DNA of 64,000 bases from a virus. Below the pieces are notes generated by a model that did no database searches, had not been told where the DNA came from, and worked only from the letters and a program-made list of their open reading frames with translations. The position numbers and the translations under genes are program-made. The stretch covers positions 57,873 to 121,872 of the IMG/VR virus record IMGVR_UViG_3300046318_000188. One strand, written 5' to 3'. This document shows positions 34,807 to 42,176 of this stretch, piece by piece; the stretch's first letter is position 1; the number at the start of each line of letters is the position of its first letter.

Positions 34807-35177
34807 TGTTCGAAAAAGATAGAATAATAATAACTTGTGGCATATATGATCCACTATCTGTCGAGGAATTAAAGTTCCTTAAAAAATGTAAAGCTAAGGG
34901 TGATTGGTTAGTTGTCGGCGTCCATTCTGATTGGTGGATGCAATGGTCAGAAGGTGGTTATGTACAAGAATATGAAACTCGCCGAGAAATTATATCAAAT
35001 TTAAAGTGTGTCGATGAAATATTTTCATTCAATGATTCTGATGGTACAATCATTCAATTATTAAAACTTGTAAAAATTTGTTATCCTCATTCCGATATTA
35101 CCTATATTTCGGATGAAGATATGCATAATATGCCTGAATCTAAAATTAAAGGCATAACTTTTGAAACTATGAAATAG
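34806..35177 (+). CDS. Cytidylyltransferase-fold protein lacking HxGH
   Basis: This 123-residue protein follows the TagD/RfaE pattern: CGIYDPLSVEELKFLKKC (strand 1 and helix 1), WLVVGVHSDWW (strand 2), YETRREIISNLKCVDEIF (helix and strand with the conserved E-x-R). The usual HxGH at the end of strand 1 reads SVEE, so it lacks the residues that bind the triphosphate. It may be inactive, regulatory, or have a different chemistry. It overlaps the previous stop by one base. Confidence 0.7.
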   Translation: MFEKDRIIITCGIYDPLSVEELKFLKKCKAKGDWLVVGVHSDWWMQWSEGGYVQEYETRREIISNLKCVDEIFSFNDSDGTIIQLLKLVKICYPHSDITYISDEDMHNMPESKIKGITFETMK

Positions 35178-35186
35178 GAGAAGTAA

Positions 35187-35369
35187 GTGACAAAATTTGT
35201 AGGTAAGTTCCGTAAGAACCAAGACTATAATGACGATTACACATATGCAAAGAACTTTTTGCATAGTAAGAAAAGACAATCAGAACATCCAGAGGTCAAA
35301 AAGTATATCAAGAATACTGAAGATGTATTTGAAGAAGAACTTGAAATTTCACCTGATGATAAAAACTAA
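35187..35369 (+). CDS. Small charged protein
   Basis: This 60-residue protein starts at GTG with AGGAG a few bases before it. It is strongly charged (MTKFVGKFRKNQDYNDDYTY at the N-terminus, EDVFEEELEISPDDK at the end). No family was recognised. It is the last gene before the 150-bp promoter region at 35.4 kb. Confidence 0.6.
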   Translation: MTKFVGKFRKNQDYNDDYTYAKNFLHSKKRQSEHPEVKKYIKNTEDVFEEELEISPDDKN

Positions 35370-35441
35370 GTATACCACTTAATTCTTGAAATTTCATCAT
35401 AAGTAGGTATGTCCGCCTTTGAAATAAGGTATTGGTAATGT

Positions 35442-35459
35442 TGTTGTTTCCATACAACA
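35442..35459 (+). repeat. 18-bp palindrome TGTTGT-N6-ACAACA, copy 1
   Basis: TGTTGT TTCCAT ACAACA lies six bases before the -35 of the promoter at 35466. It is one of eight copies of the same 6-6-6 arrangement between 35.4 and 55.4 kb. Its centre is 38.5 bp from the first base of the -10. Confidence 0.75.
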
Positions 35460-35465
35460 CTTTGC

Positions 35466-35494
35466 TTGACACCACCATCAAACTGTAATACAAT
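35466..35494 (+). promoter_or_regulatory. Sigma70 promoter TTGACA-17-TACAAT
   Basis: Perfect TTGACA (35466-35471) and TACAAT (35489-35494) with a 17-bp spacer, followed by GG as in the other early promoters of this window. It drives the genes from 35519. Confidence 0.8.
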
Positions 35495-35518
35495 GGTTCT
35501 TCAGTCACGGAGAATTAT

Positions 35519-35863
35519 ATGTTAATTTACGGTTATATTCCAAAATCCAAGAAACGTAAAGTTTCTAAAGCCAAGAAATTACAGCACGAAGAATGGTTAC
35601 TATCCATTAATTCGATGTCTACCAATTTCAGTAAAAATAAATCCACGAAGTTTTCCAAAGTAACTCCAATGTTTACCGTTCCGGCCGGTCGAGAATCTCC
35701 TAACATTGCGTCCTTGGATACTGGATTTATTGCTTGTACAAAGAAATTCGGAAATTCATATACAGGTGACAAGATTAAAGGAATTGGTACGATGCATAAA
35801 AGTAATGCTGTGCCAGTATTTACCGACAATGAAGCAAAAGAGATAGCGAGCATGAGAAGATGA
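35519..35863 (+). CDS. Conserved phage protein of unknown function
   Basis: This 114-residue basic protein has a Lys-rich N-terminus (IPKSKKRKVSKAKK) and the C-terminal signature GIGTMHKSNAVPVFTDNEA, which I recognise from small proteins spread among myo- and podophages. Function is unknown. It is first behind a strong host-type promoter and has CGGAG ten bases before the ATG, so it is probably an early protein. Confidence 0.75.
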   Translation: MLIYGYIPKSKKRKVSKAKKLQHEEWLLSINSMSTNFSKNKSTKFSKVTPMFTVPAGRESPNIASLDTGFIACTKKFGNSYTGDKIKGIGTMHKSNAVPVFTDNEAKEIASMRR

Positions 35864-36018
35864 GTATTACACAAGATGAATGGGAAGAATATGAAGATTA
35901 TCTTTTCGAATTGACTGATGAAGAACTAAAAATTGAGTTACAATGGTTACAATCAGTAGGTAAAGCGAAGCAAAGAGGTAGTGTAGTGTCATCCGTTGAA
36001 AATTTTACTATACAATAA
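35860..36018 (+). CDS. Small acidic protein (52 aa)
   Basis: ATG overlaps the previous stop (ATGA) and the frame runs 52 codons to TAA: MSITQDEWEEYEDYLFELTD then ELKIELQWLQSV. It is an acidic amphipathic helix protein with no recognised family. It is in the operon that starts at 35.5 kb. Confidence 0.6.
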   Translation: MSITQDEWEEYEDYLFELTDEELKIELQWLQSVGKAKQRGSVVSSVENFTIQ

Positions 36019-36025
36019 GGTTATT

Positions 36026-36214
36026 ATGTTAAGCAAACATGAAGAAAAAGACATTTTGAGAGGCATTGATGATATTATGTTCAATATGCGGCACATTCCA
36101 GCGCAGGATGTTGCATATTTTCTTGTAAAATTCAATCCGAATCTTGCCGAAGAATTGGCCAGCGCAATTGAGCAACAAATTTTTGATAAAAATGAAGGAA
36201 AAAATCATGGATAG
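36026..36214 (+). CDS. Small helical protein (62 aa)
   Basis: I start at the ATG at 36026, preceded by AAGG; a longer frame upstream would overlap the preceding gene. The sequence (KHEEKDILRGIDDIMFNMRH, then FNPNLAEELASAIEQQIF) is predicted to be all helix. Function unknown. The stop overlaps the start of the next gene. Confidence 0.6.
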   Translation: MLSKHEEKDILRGIDDIMFNMRHIPAQDVAYFLVKFNPNLAEELASAIEQQIFDKNEGKNHG

Positions 36215-36398
36215 TAGTAAAATTGGTTTACAAGAGCAATTAGACAAGATTGATACGCAAATTTTTGCTTTGGCAGACAAATACGACTTCCAATCCTTGG
36301 ATAATGTTGTTCGAGGTTGGGTTGCCTTGTCTGGATTCGAAAAAGACCAACAAAATTATGCAAATTTAGCGGATTTATACAATTTTAAATCAGTTTAA
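36207..36398 (+). CDS. Small helical protein (63 aa)
   Basis: The ATG at 36207 has GAAGGA eight bases upstream and overlaps the end of the previous gene. The N-terminus MDSSKIGLQEQLDKIDTQIF looks like an amphipathic helix, followed by RGWVALSGFEKDQQNYANLA. Function unknown. It ends the operon; a palindrome and promoter follow. Confidence 0.6.
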   Translation: MDSSKIGLQEQLDKIDTQIFALADKYDFQSLDNVVRGWVALSGFEKDQQNYANLADLYNFKSV

Positions 36399-36405
36399 TG
36401 AAATG

Positions 36406-36423
36406 TGTTGCTAAAAAACAACA
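36406..36423 (+). repeat. 18-bp palindrome TGTTGC-N6-ACAACA, copy 2
   Basis: TGTTGC TAAAAA ACAACA has one imperfect pair compared with the family but extends by one G-C pair outside. It lies 16 bp before the -35 at 36440; its centre is 48.5 bp from the first base of the -10. Confidence 0.65.
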
Positions 36424-36439
36424 CCTTTACAAAAAGCAT

Positions 36440-36468
36440 TTGACGGTAAGCATTATTTGTAGTATAAT
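36440..36468 (+). promoter_or_regulatory. Sigma70 promoter TTGACG-17-TATAAT
   Basis: TTGACG (36440-36445) and a perfect TATAAT (36463-36468) with a 17-bp spacer lie 23 bp upstream of the CobT-like gene. GG follows the -10, as in the other promoters of this set. Confidence 0.85.
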
Positions 36469-36491
36469 GGTTTCATTAAATCGGAGAACTC

Positions 36492-38651
36492 ATGGAACTA
36501 ATTGAATCAAAATCACTACTTGCCAAATTAATGGCTACCGAAAACTTGACCATTGAACAGCGCAACGTACAAACTGCCGCTTTCGATGTAAAGAATCGTA
36601 TTCTTACGGTTCCTATTCTTGATAAGAATATTTCTGGTTACTTGTATGACCTTTTCATGGGTCATGAAGTTGGCCATGCTCTCTACACTCCGTTAGAAGG
36701 CATGACTAAGGCTTACGAAGAAAAGATTCCAATGGGCATTATGAATGTATTGGAAGATTCCCGTATTGAGCGTAAAGTCAAAAACAAATATCCTGGTATT
36801 CGTTCCTCTTTCATTCGTGCATACAAAGAATTAATCGATAAAGATTTCTTTGGTACTGCAGGTATTGATTTAAATGATTTAAACTTTATTGACCGTGTTA
36901 ACCTTTACACCAAGGGTGGTGCATCACAAGGTATCAAATTTACCGATTTTGAGAAAACTTTGGTTGATAAAATTGAAAATACTCAATCTTATGATGATGT
37001 GATGGAAGTGGCCAGATTGGTGCAAGCATATCTCAAAGAAGAAAACGAAAAACGCAAATCCGAAACACCAACATACGAAGAAACCAATGAAGAAGCGGAT
37101 GGAGAAATTGATCCGTTTGGTTATGGTGATATTGATGATGAGAATGATTGGGATGATGAAGAAACTCAATCCAAAAAATCTAATCAACCTTCTGATGAAG
37201 GCGAAAGTGAATCAGATAAAGAACCTACCGAAGGTGAAGAATATGGAATGAATCCTGAGAATCCACACAATTCTTCTGCCGAAGATGGAATCCGTTCACA
37301 CACCGATGATGCCTTCCGTAAAAATGAATCCAAGTTGTTTGCTAATGATAAGCGAGCATTTTATTATGGTAATATCCCCGATATTAATTTGAGTGAAGCA
37401 ATCTTCTCATACAAACAAACTTGGACCCGATATAAAGGTGATGTTCAGCGTATTAAAGATAGTTATAATTCTCCATACGAAAATACTTTCGGTGTTGATG
37501 TTGCTAAATTTACTAAGATGCGTAATGATGCCAAGAAAGTTGTTGGTTACTTGTCCAAAGAATTTGAACTCCGTAAAAATGCCGAGCAAATGAAACGTGC
37601 ATCAGTTGCTAAAACTGGTGAATTGAATATGTCCAAGATTTATGGTTATCAATTGATGGATGATATTTTCAAAAAGGTTACAGTTGTACCTAATGGTAAA
37701 TCACATGGTCTTGTAATGTTCTTAGATTGGTCAGGTTCTATGCACCATCACATTGAGAACACCATGAAACAATTGATTAACTTGGTGATGTTCTGTAAGA
37801 AGGTAAACATTCCTTATGAAGTATATGCCTTTAGTTCAGAATTTGATGAACCATACACACCTAAAGTTGTAGTTGGTGATATTGTTATGCATGGTTTTAA
37901 ATTGATTAATATCTTGTCCAGTAAAATGACTGCTTCTGAATTTACATATGCTGGTTCAGCATTGGTTAATATGGCACAACAACGTGGTTGGAAACCAGGT
38001 TGGTTTCAGATGGGTGGAACTCCACTAAATGAAACTGTTATTGCAGCAACTAAGATTATTCCAGAATTTCAGAAACAATATAAACTACAAGTGGTGAATA
38101 CAGTATTCTTAACCGATGGTGAAGGCCAAAGTTTAAGAAATGTATATACAAAATACCCAAATGGTTATATTAGTTCTGGTTATAATAATCCAGAACTCGA
38201 TGGTAACGGTGGTTATAATATTGAGAAAAGCTTTGTAATGCGTGACCCAATTACTAAACATGAGGTACGAGTTGATTATGCTCGTGGTCGTGAATTGACA
38301 GGACACTTTATTTCTATTCTAAAGAAAAGAACTGGTTGTAATATTGTTGGTTTCTTTGTATTATCCGGTCGTGAATTTGGTCGTGAAGTTTATAACTTCT
38401 TTCCAAGAGCCGCCAATATGGACAAATATAAATCTGAGTTCCGTAAGAACAAATGTTTAACTGTTACTAATGCTGGTTACGATGAATATTATTTACTCCG
38501 TTCAGAAGGCCTAGATACAGATGATGATGTTGAATTTGTTGTGAAAGAAAACGCAACGACCCGTGGCTTGGTTTCCGCATTTAGTAAATTTGCCGGTAAC
38601 CGTTTGTCTAACCGTGTTGTATTAAACCGATTTATTGGAATGATTGCATAA
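36492..38651 (+). CDS. CobT-like von Willebrand A domain protein
   Basis: This 719-residue protein has an N-terminal domain with GHEVGHALYTP (H58-E59-V-G-H62, an HExxH-type zinc site), a very acidic low-complexity linker (about residues 195-265), and a C-terminal vWA domain with FLDWSGSMHHH. There D412, S414 and S416 give the DxSxS metal-ion-dependent adhesion motif, and FLTDGEGQS is a later element. The layout matches CobT, the large partner of the AAA+ CobS ATPase in cobalt chelatase-like machines. A CobS/MoxR-like ATPase is encoded at 51.8 kb. A strong sigma70 promoter directly precedes it. Confidence 0.82.
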   Translation: MELIESKSLLAKLMATENLTIEQRNVQTAAFDVKNRILTVPILDKNISGYLYDLFMGHEVGHALYTPLEGMTKAYEEKIPMGIMNVLEDSRIERKVKNKYPGIRSSFIRAYKELIDKDFFGTAGIDLNDLNFIDRVNLYTKGGASQGIKFTDFEKTLVDKIENTQSYDDVMEVARLVQAYLKEENEKRKSETPTYEETNEEADGEIDPFGYGDIDDENDWDDEETQSKKSNQPSDEGESESDKEPTEGEEYGMNPENPHNSSAEDGIRSHTDDAFRKNESKLFANDKRAFYYGNIPDINLSEAIFSYKQTWTRYKGDVQRIKDSYNSPYENTFGVDVAKFTKMRNDAKKVVGYLSKEFELRKNAEQMKRASVAKTGELNMSKIYGYQLMDDIFKKVTVVPNGKSHGLVMFLDWSGSMHHHIENTMKQLINLVMFCKKVNIPYEVYAFSSEFDEPYTPKVVVGDIVMHGFKLINILSSKMTASEFTYAGSALVNMAQQRGWKPGWFQMGGTPLNETVIAATKIIPEFQKQYKLQVVNTVFLTDGEGQSLRNVYTKYPNGYISSGYNNPELDGNGGYNIEKSFVMRDPITKHEVRVDYARGRELTGHFISILKKRTGCNIVGFFVLSGREFGREVYNFFPRAANMDKYKSEFRKNKCLTVTNAGYDEYYLLRSEGLDTDDDVEFVVKENATTRGLVSAFSKFAGNRLSNRVVLNRFIGMIA

Positions 38652-38878
38652 TGAATAGAGAGAGATTGGCTACCTTCATAGGAAATTTTGCTCAAAAAAT
38701 GTCAGATATATATTATGACGGTGAGTTAAATGAATATTATGTCCATTACAGAGAAGTTCAAAAAGAACCTGGTGCGGGTGACTTGGGCATGATAGAATAT
38801 TTTAACTCTGAAGAACAAGCTGAACTGGCAGCTAGAAAATATGCTTTTGGAGAGAAATATGGAAATAGCAATGTCTAA
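38651..38878 (+). CDS. Small protein (75 aa) of unknown function
   Basis: Starts at the last base of the CobT-like stop (TAATG). The chain is polar with YYDGELNEYYVHYREVQ followed by EEQAELAARKYAF. No family is recognised. Coupling to the vWA gene is likely from the overlap. Confidence 0.65.
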   Translation: MNRERLATFIGNFAQKMSDIYYDGELNEYYVHYREVQKEPGAGDLGMIEYFNSEEQAELAARKYAFGEKYGNSNV

Positions 38879-39068
38879 ATTTATGAATGGCAACAAAAGA
38901 GCCGATGTATTAAAGACTGATGGTGGTTATACTATCAATATGTATTTGGATGACAAGTTCTACCAAAAACGAAATGTTTTTAATATTGATGATGCTGAGG
39001 CACTAGCGGAAGATTTTGTTTTAGAAGAAGGTGATTCTGGACCTAAATTTCTGAACGAAAATGCCTGA
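38859..39068 (+). CDS. Small protein (69 aa) of unknown function
   Basis: The ATG at 38859 has GGAGAG four bases upstream; a second in-frame ATG at 38871 lacks a site. It reads MEIAMSKFMNGNKRADVLKT then YTINMYLDDKFYQKRNVF. It overlaps both neighbours. Function unknown. Confidence 0.6.
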   Translation: MEIAMSKFMNGNKRADVLKTDGGYTINMYLDDKFYQKRNVFNIDDAEALAEDFVLEEGDSGPKFLNENA

Positions 39069-39315
39069 AATATCAGACGAACCATTTAATCCCAAAAAGA
39101 TATACGAAGATTTAATCAATAGGTGTAAAGAAGCCAAAGCTTGGTACATCAGATGTATTGTAGATGAATCTTTTGTTGGTTATGCACCCTTTGATATTAT
39201 CATTGAAAACGGCATATTCAATTGCCGTGTTGTTGCACCAACATTAAGAGATGCGTATATCGAAGTTGCGAACAAATTACCCGTAATTAAATTTTTAAAA
39301 TATGATGAAGAATAA
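39061..39315 (+). CDS. Small protein (84 aa) of unknown function
   Basis: This protein overlaps the previous gene by 8 bp. It has a helical N-terminus (KKIYEDLINRCKEAKAWY) and predicted strands (GYAPFDIIIENGIFNCRVV). No family is recognised. Confidence 0.62.
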   Translation: MPEISDEPFNPKKIYEDLINRCKEAKAWYIRCIVDESFVGYAPFDIIIENGIFNCRVVAPTLRDAYIEVANKLPVIKFLKYDEE

Positions 39316-39434
39316 TGGATCACAAGAACTTACTGAGATTGTTAACACACATTAAAGTTTGGATTCCCTATGGTAATCCCATTAGAATTGAAATCGAAGA
39401 TATTATTGCCCAACTAAAACAACAAATCCAATGA
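39315..39434 (+). CDS. Small protein (39 aa)
   Basis: ATG in a TAATG overlap; 39 codons: MDHKNLLRLLTHIKVWIPYG then IRIEIEDIIAQLKQQIQ. Amphipathic and helical. Its stop overlaps the next start, so it is embedded in a coupled string of genes. Confidence 0.5.
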   Translation: MDHKNLLRLLTHIKVWIPYGNPIRIEIEDIIAQLKQQIQ

Positions 39435-39661
39435 TACCAAAATATAAAATACCAGAATCTATTAAACTGATATTTTTTATATTGAGTTTTTCCACTATCT
39501 ATGGTTATATTTCTGATGATGATTACCATAAAGCATTTGACATTCCTGAATTAGTCCGTTATAATTGTGATATGTTAGTTGGTGGTTGGCATCCGGATGT
39601 TCCGGTAAAAGTAATTGAAGAATGTAGAAAAAAGAAAGCGAATGATGTTAAAACCTATTAA
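39431..39661 (+). CDS. Small protein with hydrophobic N-terminus
   Basis: This 76-residue protein has a hydrophobic segment at residues about 11-27 (IKLIFFILSFSTIYGYI), which could be a signal or anchor. A polar part with two Cys (YNCDMLVGGWHPDVPVKVIE then C) follows. Export to the periplasm is possible. It overlaps the co-chaperonin start. Confidence 0.6.
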   Translation: MIPKYKIPESIKLIFFILSFSTIYGYISDDDYHKAFDIPELVRYNCDMLVGGWHPDVPVKVIEECRKKKANDVKTY

Positions 39662-39905
39662 AAAGAATATTATTGTCCAAGTCATTGAGAAAGAGAAGGT
39701 CACTTCTTCTGGTATCATTCTCAAATCTGCGGATCCTGCCGAAGTTAATAAGGCTACTGTATTAAAAATTGGTAGTGAGGTTACTTTGATTGAAGAAGGC
39801 CAATTAATTCTTCCTAACTGGAACAAAGCAGTTCCAACCAAGTTTGATGGTGAAAGTTATTTCATTGTGAATGAAGATGATGTGGTGTTGATTTTCGAAG
39901 ATTAA
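39642..39905 (+). CDS. GroES/gp31-like co-chaperonin
   Basis: This 87-residue protein has the GroES layout: MLKPIKKNIIVQVIEKE (the first strand), SSGIILKSADPAEVNKATVL with the mobile-loop position, and YFIVNEDDVVLIFED as the closing strands. Phage co-chaperonins such as T4 gp31 replace GroES so that the host GroEL can fold the major capsid protein. Start may be 39642 or 39645 (ATGATG). Confidence 0.85.
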   Translation: MMLKPIKKNIIVQVIEKEKVTSSGIILKSADPAEVNKATVLKIGSEVTLIEEGQLILPNWNKAVPTKFDGESYFIVNEDDVVLIFED

Positions 39906-39924
39906 TTTGAATCGGAGGTATTAA

Positions 39925-40245
39925 ATGTACCAACAACAAATTGAGTTTTTCTGGCCTTTAACAGAACAGATTGATTTAGATTTAGATTTTTCACATTGCT
40001 CTGCACATGAGTATTATTTGAGAGTACAAGGTATCGGCCGAGAAGGACCTTATCCAACGGGTATGTTATATGTAAATGCCGAGGCAACATGGGCAACCAA
40101 CATTGCACCACAACTGACAGTATCTCCTATTAATTCTGTTGGAGAATTGTCAATCGGTGGTATTAGTGTAGGAATGGAATCTGAACCGAAATGGTATCAG
40201 AGAGTATTATATAAAGCTTTAGGATTTAATTGGAAGAATAAGTGA
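39925..40245 (+). CDS. Conserved phage protein (106 aa)
   Basis: This protein has CGGAG before its ATG. Sequence features: QIEFFWPLTEQIDLDLDFSH, YPTGMLYVNAEATWATNIAP and a basic aromatic tail YKALGFNWKNK. I have seen the EFFWPLTEQI and LDLDFS pattern in phage proteins of unknown function. Likely beta-rich and soluble. Confidence 0.68.
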   Translation: MYQQQIEFFWPLTEQIDLDLDFSHCSAHEYYLRVQGIGREGPYPTGMLYVNAEATWATNIAPQLTVSPINSVGELSIGGISVGMESEPKWYQRVLYKALGFNWKNK

Positions 40246-40361
40246 TGGCAACTAAACAGAAACAAACTCATAAATCTGGTGGATTTAAAACCACCAAGAA
40301 AACGGATACCAAAACTGGTAAATCTAAAGTGATTACTGAACGGGTTAAAAAGTCCAAGTAA
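40245..40361 (+). CDS. Small basic protein (38 aa)
   Basis: ATG overlaps the preceding TGA. The 38 residues are Lys/Thr-rich (MATKQKQTHKSGGFKTTKKT). It has no hydrophobic core and may bind nucleic acid. It is the last plus-strand gene before a reverse-oriented island. Confidence 0.5.
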   Translation: MATKQKQTHKSGGFKTTKKTDTKTGKSKVITERVKKSK

Positions 40362-40388
40362 GGAGATTAATAAGAATCTCCATATTCA

Positions 40389-40535
40389 CTATAGACCACG
40401 GATAGCGTAGTAGTCACGAACAACTCTTTCCAGTTCTTCATGAGTTTGTGGATTCTTAGACTTGATATACTGTTCCATTCTGGCATAGTAACCAAGGTCA
40501 AAGAAGAAGTTATAGATTTTTTTTAATAGTTTCAT
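40389..40535 (-). CDS. Minus-strand small protein (48 aa)
   Basis: On the minus strand, an ATG preceded by AAAAGG (seven bases before it) opens 48 codons: MKLLKKIYNFFFDLGYYARM, then QYIKSKNPQTHEELERVVRD and YYAIRGL. It has a basic amphipathic N-terminal helix and a charged second helix. It lies in a 257-bp gap with no plus-strand gene and has a perfect late promoter upstream, so I believe it is real. No family recognised. Confidence 0.7.
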   Translation of the reverse strand: MKLLKKIYNFFFDLGYYARMEQYIKSKNPQTHEELERVVRDYYAIRGL

Positions 40536-40594
40536 TGTATTACCTTTTGAGATTTTTTATTGAACACCATTTGTGATAGTGTTTACGATATTAG

Positions 40595-40602
40595 TATTTA
40601 TA
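40595..40602 (-). promoter_or_regulatory. Minus-strand T4-type late promoter TATAAATA
   Basis: On the minus strand this is a perfect TATAAATA, 59 bp before the ATG of the 48-residue minus-strand gene. It is the second reverse-oriented late promoter in the window. Confidence 0.75.
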
Positions 40603-40618
40603 CTTAGATAGATTTGAT

Positions 40619-40873
40619 ATGATAACAGATTATGCATGGGAAGATGGCCAGTTAGCTGGTAATCACCTATACTTTGAAGTACAGACCGGTAGAATCGTTG
40701 GTGAAGTATCTCGTATTGGAATGTCAGGTAATCGGTCTTCCGCAACTTCTTTTGTTATTATTGGTAAAGATGAATATCTCGGTAATTACATTAATCCTCG
40801 CCACGCTAAGAACGCAGTAGAACGATATACACTTAGACACAATATGATACTTGACGGGAATATATTAGAATGA
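40619..40873 (+). CDS. Small protein (84 aa) of unknown function
   Basis: This protein has no strong ribosome site (GATATG start). It begins MITDYAWEDGQLAGNHLYFE and contains GKDEYLGNYINPRHAKNAVE. It looks beta-rich, with a C-terminal helix. Family not recognised. Confidence 0.58.
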   Translation: MITDYAWEDGQLAGNHLYFEVQTGRIVGEVSRIGMSGNRSSATSFVIIGKDEYLGNYINPRHAKNAVERYTLRHNMILDGNILE

Positions 40874-41061
40874 GAAAATTGATTAAGACCGTATATTACT
40901 ATGATGACGGTACCTTTGAAGAATTCAACGCACTCTCCGGTGGACCTATCTCACCACAACAATATTCATTTCTAAACCAGAATATTTTCCCTATTCTCAA
41001 ACCGGCACCTAATACCGTTCAAACAGACAAGACGAGCGAAACATACGATGGCAACCTCTAG
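40870..41061 (+). CDS. Small protein (63 aa)
   Basis: ATGA overlap with the previous gene. It begins MRKLIKTVYYYDDGTFEEFN and continues Pro-rich (LSGGPISPQQYSFLNQ). Its 3' end overlaps the start of the Tat-signal gene by 14 bp. Function unknown. Confidence 0.58.
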   Translation: MRKLIKTVYYYDDGTFEEFNALSGGPISPQQYSFLNQNIFPILKPAPNTVQTDKTSETYDGNL

Positions 41062-41332
41062 AAGAACCTTTCTTAAATTCCTCTCAGTTTCACCGGCGAT
41101 TTTCCAGGCGCTTCCGGCATTCTCTCAGTCCAGATTCAAGAAGAAGATACCAAAAGATACCAAAGGTACTCAGAAGAATTCTAATGAGCCTCTCAGCAAT
41201 CCGAGAGGTACTGGATCCGTCATTATGACTTATCCAGGAAAACCCACAGGAACCGGTGGTACTATATCATACAACGCAGAGAAAAACATGACTACGCATA
41301 CCTTCACTCGAAGTGGTACATATCATGGTTAA
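41048..41332 (+). CDS. Small protein with Tat signal peptide
   Basis: This 94-residue protein begins MATSRRTFLKFLSVSPAIFQ. SRRTFLK is a full match to the twin-arginine consensus (S/T-R-R-x-F-L-K), followed by a modest hydrophobic stretch and a candidate cleavage region around ALPAFSQS. The mature part is basic, then Gly/Thr/Ser-rich (GTGSVIMTYPGKPTGTGGTI). Tat export would move it folded into the periplasm. No family is recognised; its place is between two small genes. Confidence 0.65.
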   Translation: MATSRRTFLKFLSVSPAIFQALPAFSQSRFKKKIPKDTKGTQKNSNEPLSNPRGTGSVIMTYPGKPTGTGGTISYNAEKNMTTHTFTRSGTYHG

Positions 41333-41468
41333 ACCTTGGTATATCACTTGCTTCTGGCTAGACCCTAAACTATGGGTACAGAAAAGGTTCTGGTATTCTC
41401 GATTCATTACAAAGAAACACATCCTCTTGACCATACTCAGAATCTCCATGATTTTTGACAAAACTTAA
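41325..41468 (+). CDS. Small aromatic-rich protein (47 aa)
   Basis: The ATG overlaps the end of the Tat-signal gene by 8 bp and opens 47 codons: MVKPWYITCFWLDPKLWVQK then RFWYSRFITKKHILL. It has many Trp and basic residues and a short hydrophobic C-terminal stretch, so it may be membrane-associated. Function unknown. Confidence 0.5.
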   Translation: MVKPWYITCFWLDPKLWVQKRFWYSRFITKKHILLTILRISMIFDKT

Positions 41469-41485
41469 CAAAATTTAATTATACT
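41455..41485 (+). promoter_or_regulatory. Possible sigma70 promoter TTGACA-19-TATACT
   Basis: A perfect TTGACA (41455-41460) with TATACT at 41480-41485. The 19-bp spacer is long and the start codon at 41491 is only five bases after the -10, which would leave almost no leader. It is therefore weak. Confidence 0.35.
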
Positions 41486-41490
41486 ATATT

Positions 41491-41736
41491 ATGACGAACA
41501 TAAACTTCTTTGATATCTCACTATTCTCCCTTAACCTATTCTCTTTTATGTTAGGTGTAACTTGGGCTTTCTTTAATCAAGGCCTCTTTGGTAAACGAAT
41601 AGGTTACTATATCTTTATGTACTTTGCTGGATTGGCAGCATGGTACGCAGCTCTCTATTACTTCTCAGCGAATCCAGATTGGTATTCTCAGTTCCAAGAA
41701 TTAATGAAAACTCCTATTAATCTGAATCCTCAATAA
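41491..41736 (+). CDS. Small membrane protein (81 aa)
   Basis: This protein has two hydrophobic segments: ISLFSLNLFSFMLGVTWAFF and, after a short basic loop (GKRI), YYIFMYFAGLAAWYAALYYF. A polar tail with Pro and Asn follows. It is probably a hairpin in the inner membrane. Family not recognised. Confidence 0.65.
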   Translation: MTNINFFDISLFSLNLFSFMLGVTWAFFNQGLFGKRIGYYIFMYFAGLAAWYAALYYFSANPDWYSQFQELMKTPINLNPQ

Positions 41737-41745
41737 GGTACTGTA

Positions 41746-41928
41746 ATGGATAACTCGAAGGTTACGAAGGTCCTTGTGGTCGATTCACATGGTAATTTGG
41801 TAGAAAAGAAAGAAACGACTAAGAAGGTTCCAGTGATTACGGGTACCAGGAAAAAAATTCTGGAGACACAGAGTCCTCCTTCAAAAATTTCCTCCAGGAA
41901 AAAGTCAGGAATTCGAAAAATCGGTTAG
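41746..41928 (+). CDS. Small basic protein (60 aa)
   Basis: This protein has AAGGTACTGTA before the ATG. The N-terminus is KVTKVLVVDSHGNLVEKKET, the rest is Lys/Arg/Ser-rich and ends in RKKSGIRKIG. It is probably unstructured and may bind nucleic acid. It is the last gene before a 345-bp non-coding stretch. Confidence 0.55.
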   Translation: MDNSKVTKVLVVDSHGNLVEKKETTKKVPVITGTRKKILETQSPPSKISSRKKSGIRKIG

Positions 41929-41990
41929 AAAAAAAGTTATCTAAACAACAGTCCGACCACCACCAGCTTTTTTTCTAATACTGTCTGTTT

Positions 41991-42008
41991 TGTTGTTTTT
42001 TTACAACA
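41991..42008 (+). repeat. 18-bp palindrome TGTTGT-N6-ACAACA, copy 3
   Basis: TGTTGT TTTTTT ACAACA. Unlike most copies it has no promoter close by; the next -35 is about 170 bp downstream. As RNA the hairpin would have a U-only loop. Confidence 0.65.
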
Positions 42009-42176
42009 CATCGTGGCACCGTAACAGAATATCCACCAAGCAACACGCCAATCCTATCACCATCCGTAGCACCACTCCTATACCACTCCAAGCGCCATTA
42101 TTACCACTAAAATAATACTCCAGTCTTCCGCTATACTACTCTCCGCGCCCAGCCCCAAACGGCTCAAATCTTTCGC

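Noticed and set aside
35368-35506. A minus-strand open frame reading like a protein (QFDGGVKQSVVWKQQHYQYL, ending DEISRIKWYT) that stops exactly at the end of the gene at 35187
   Set aside because: It has no ATG, GTG or TTG start before an in-frame stop, no minus-strand late promoter is nearby, and the stretch holds a perfect TTGACA-17-TACAAT promoter and a palindrome on the other strand. It could be a gene remnant.
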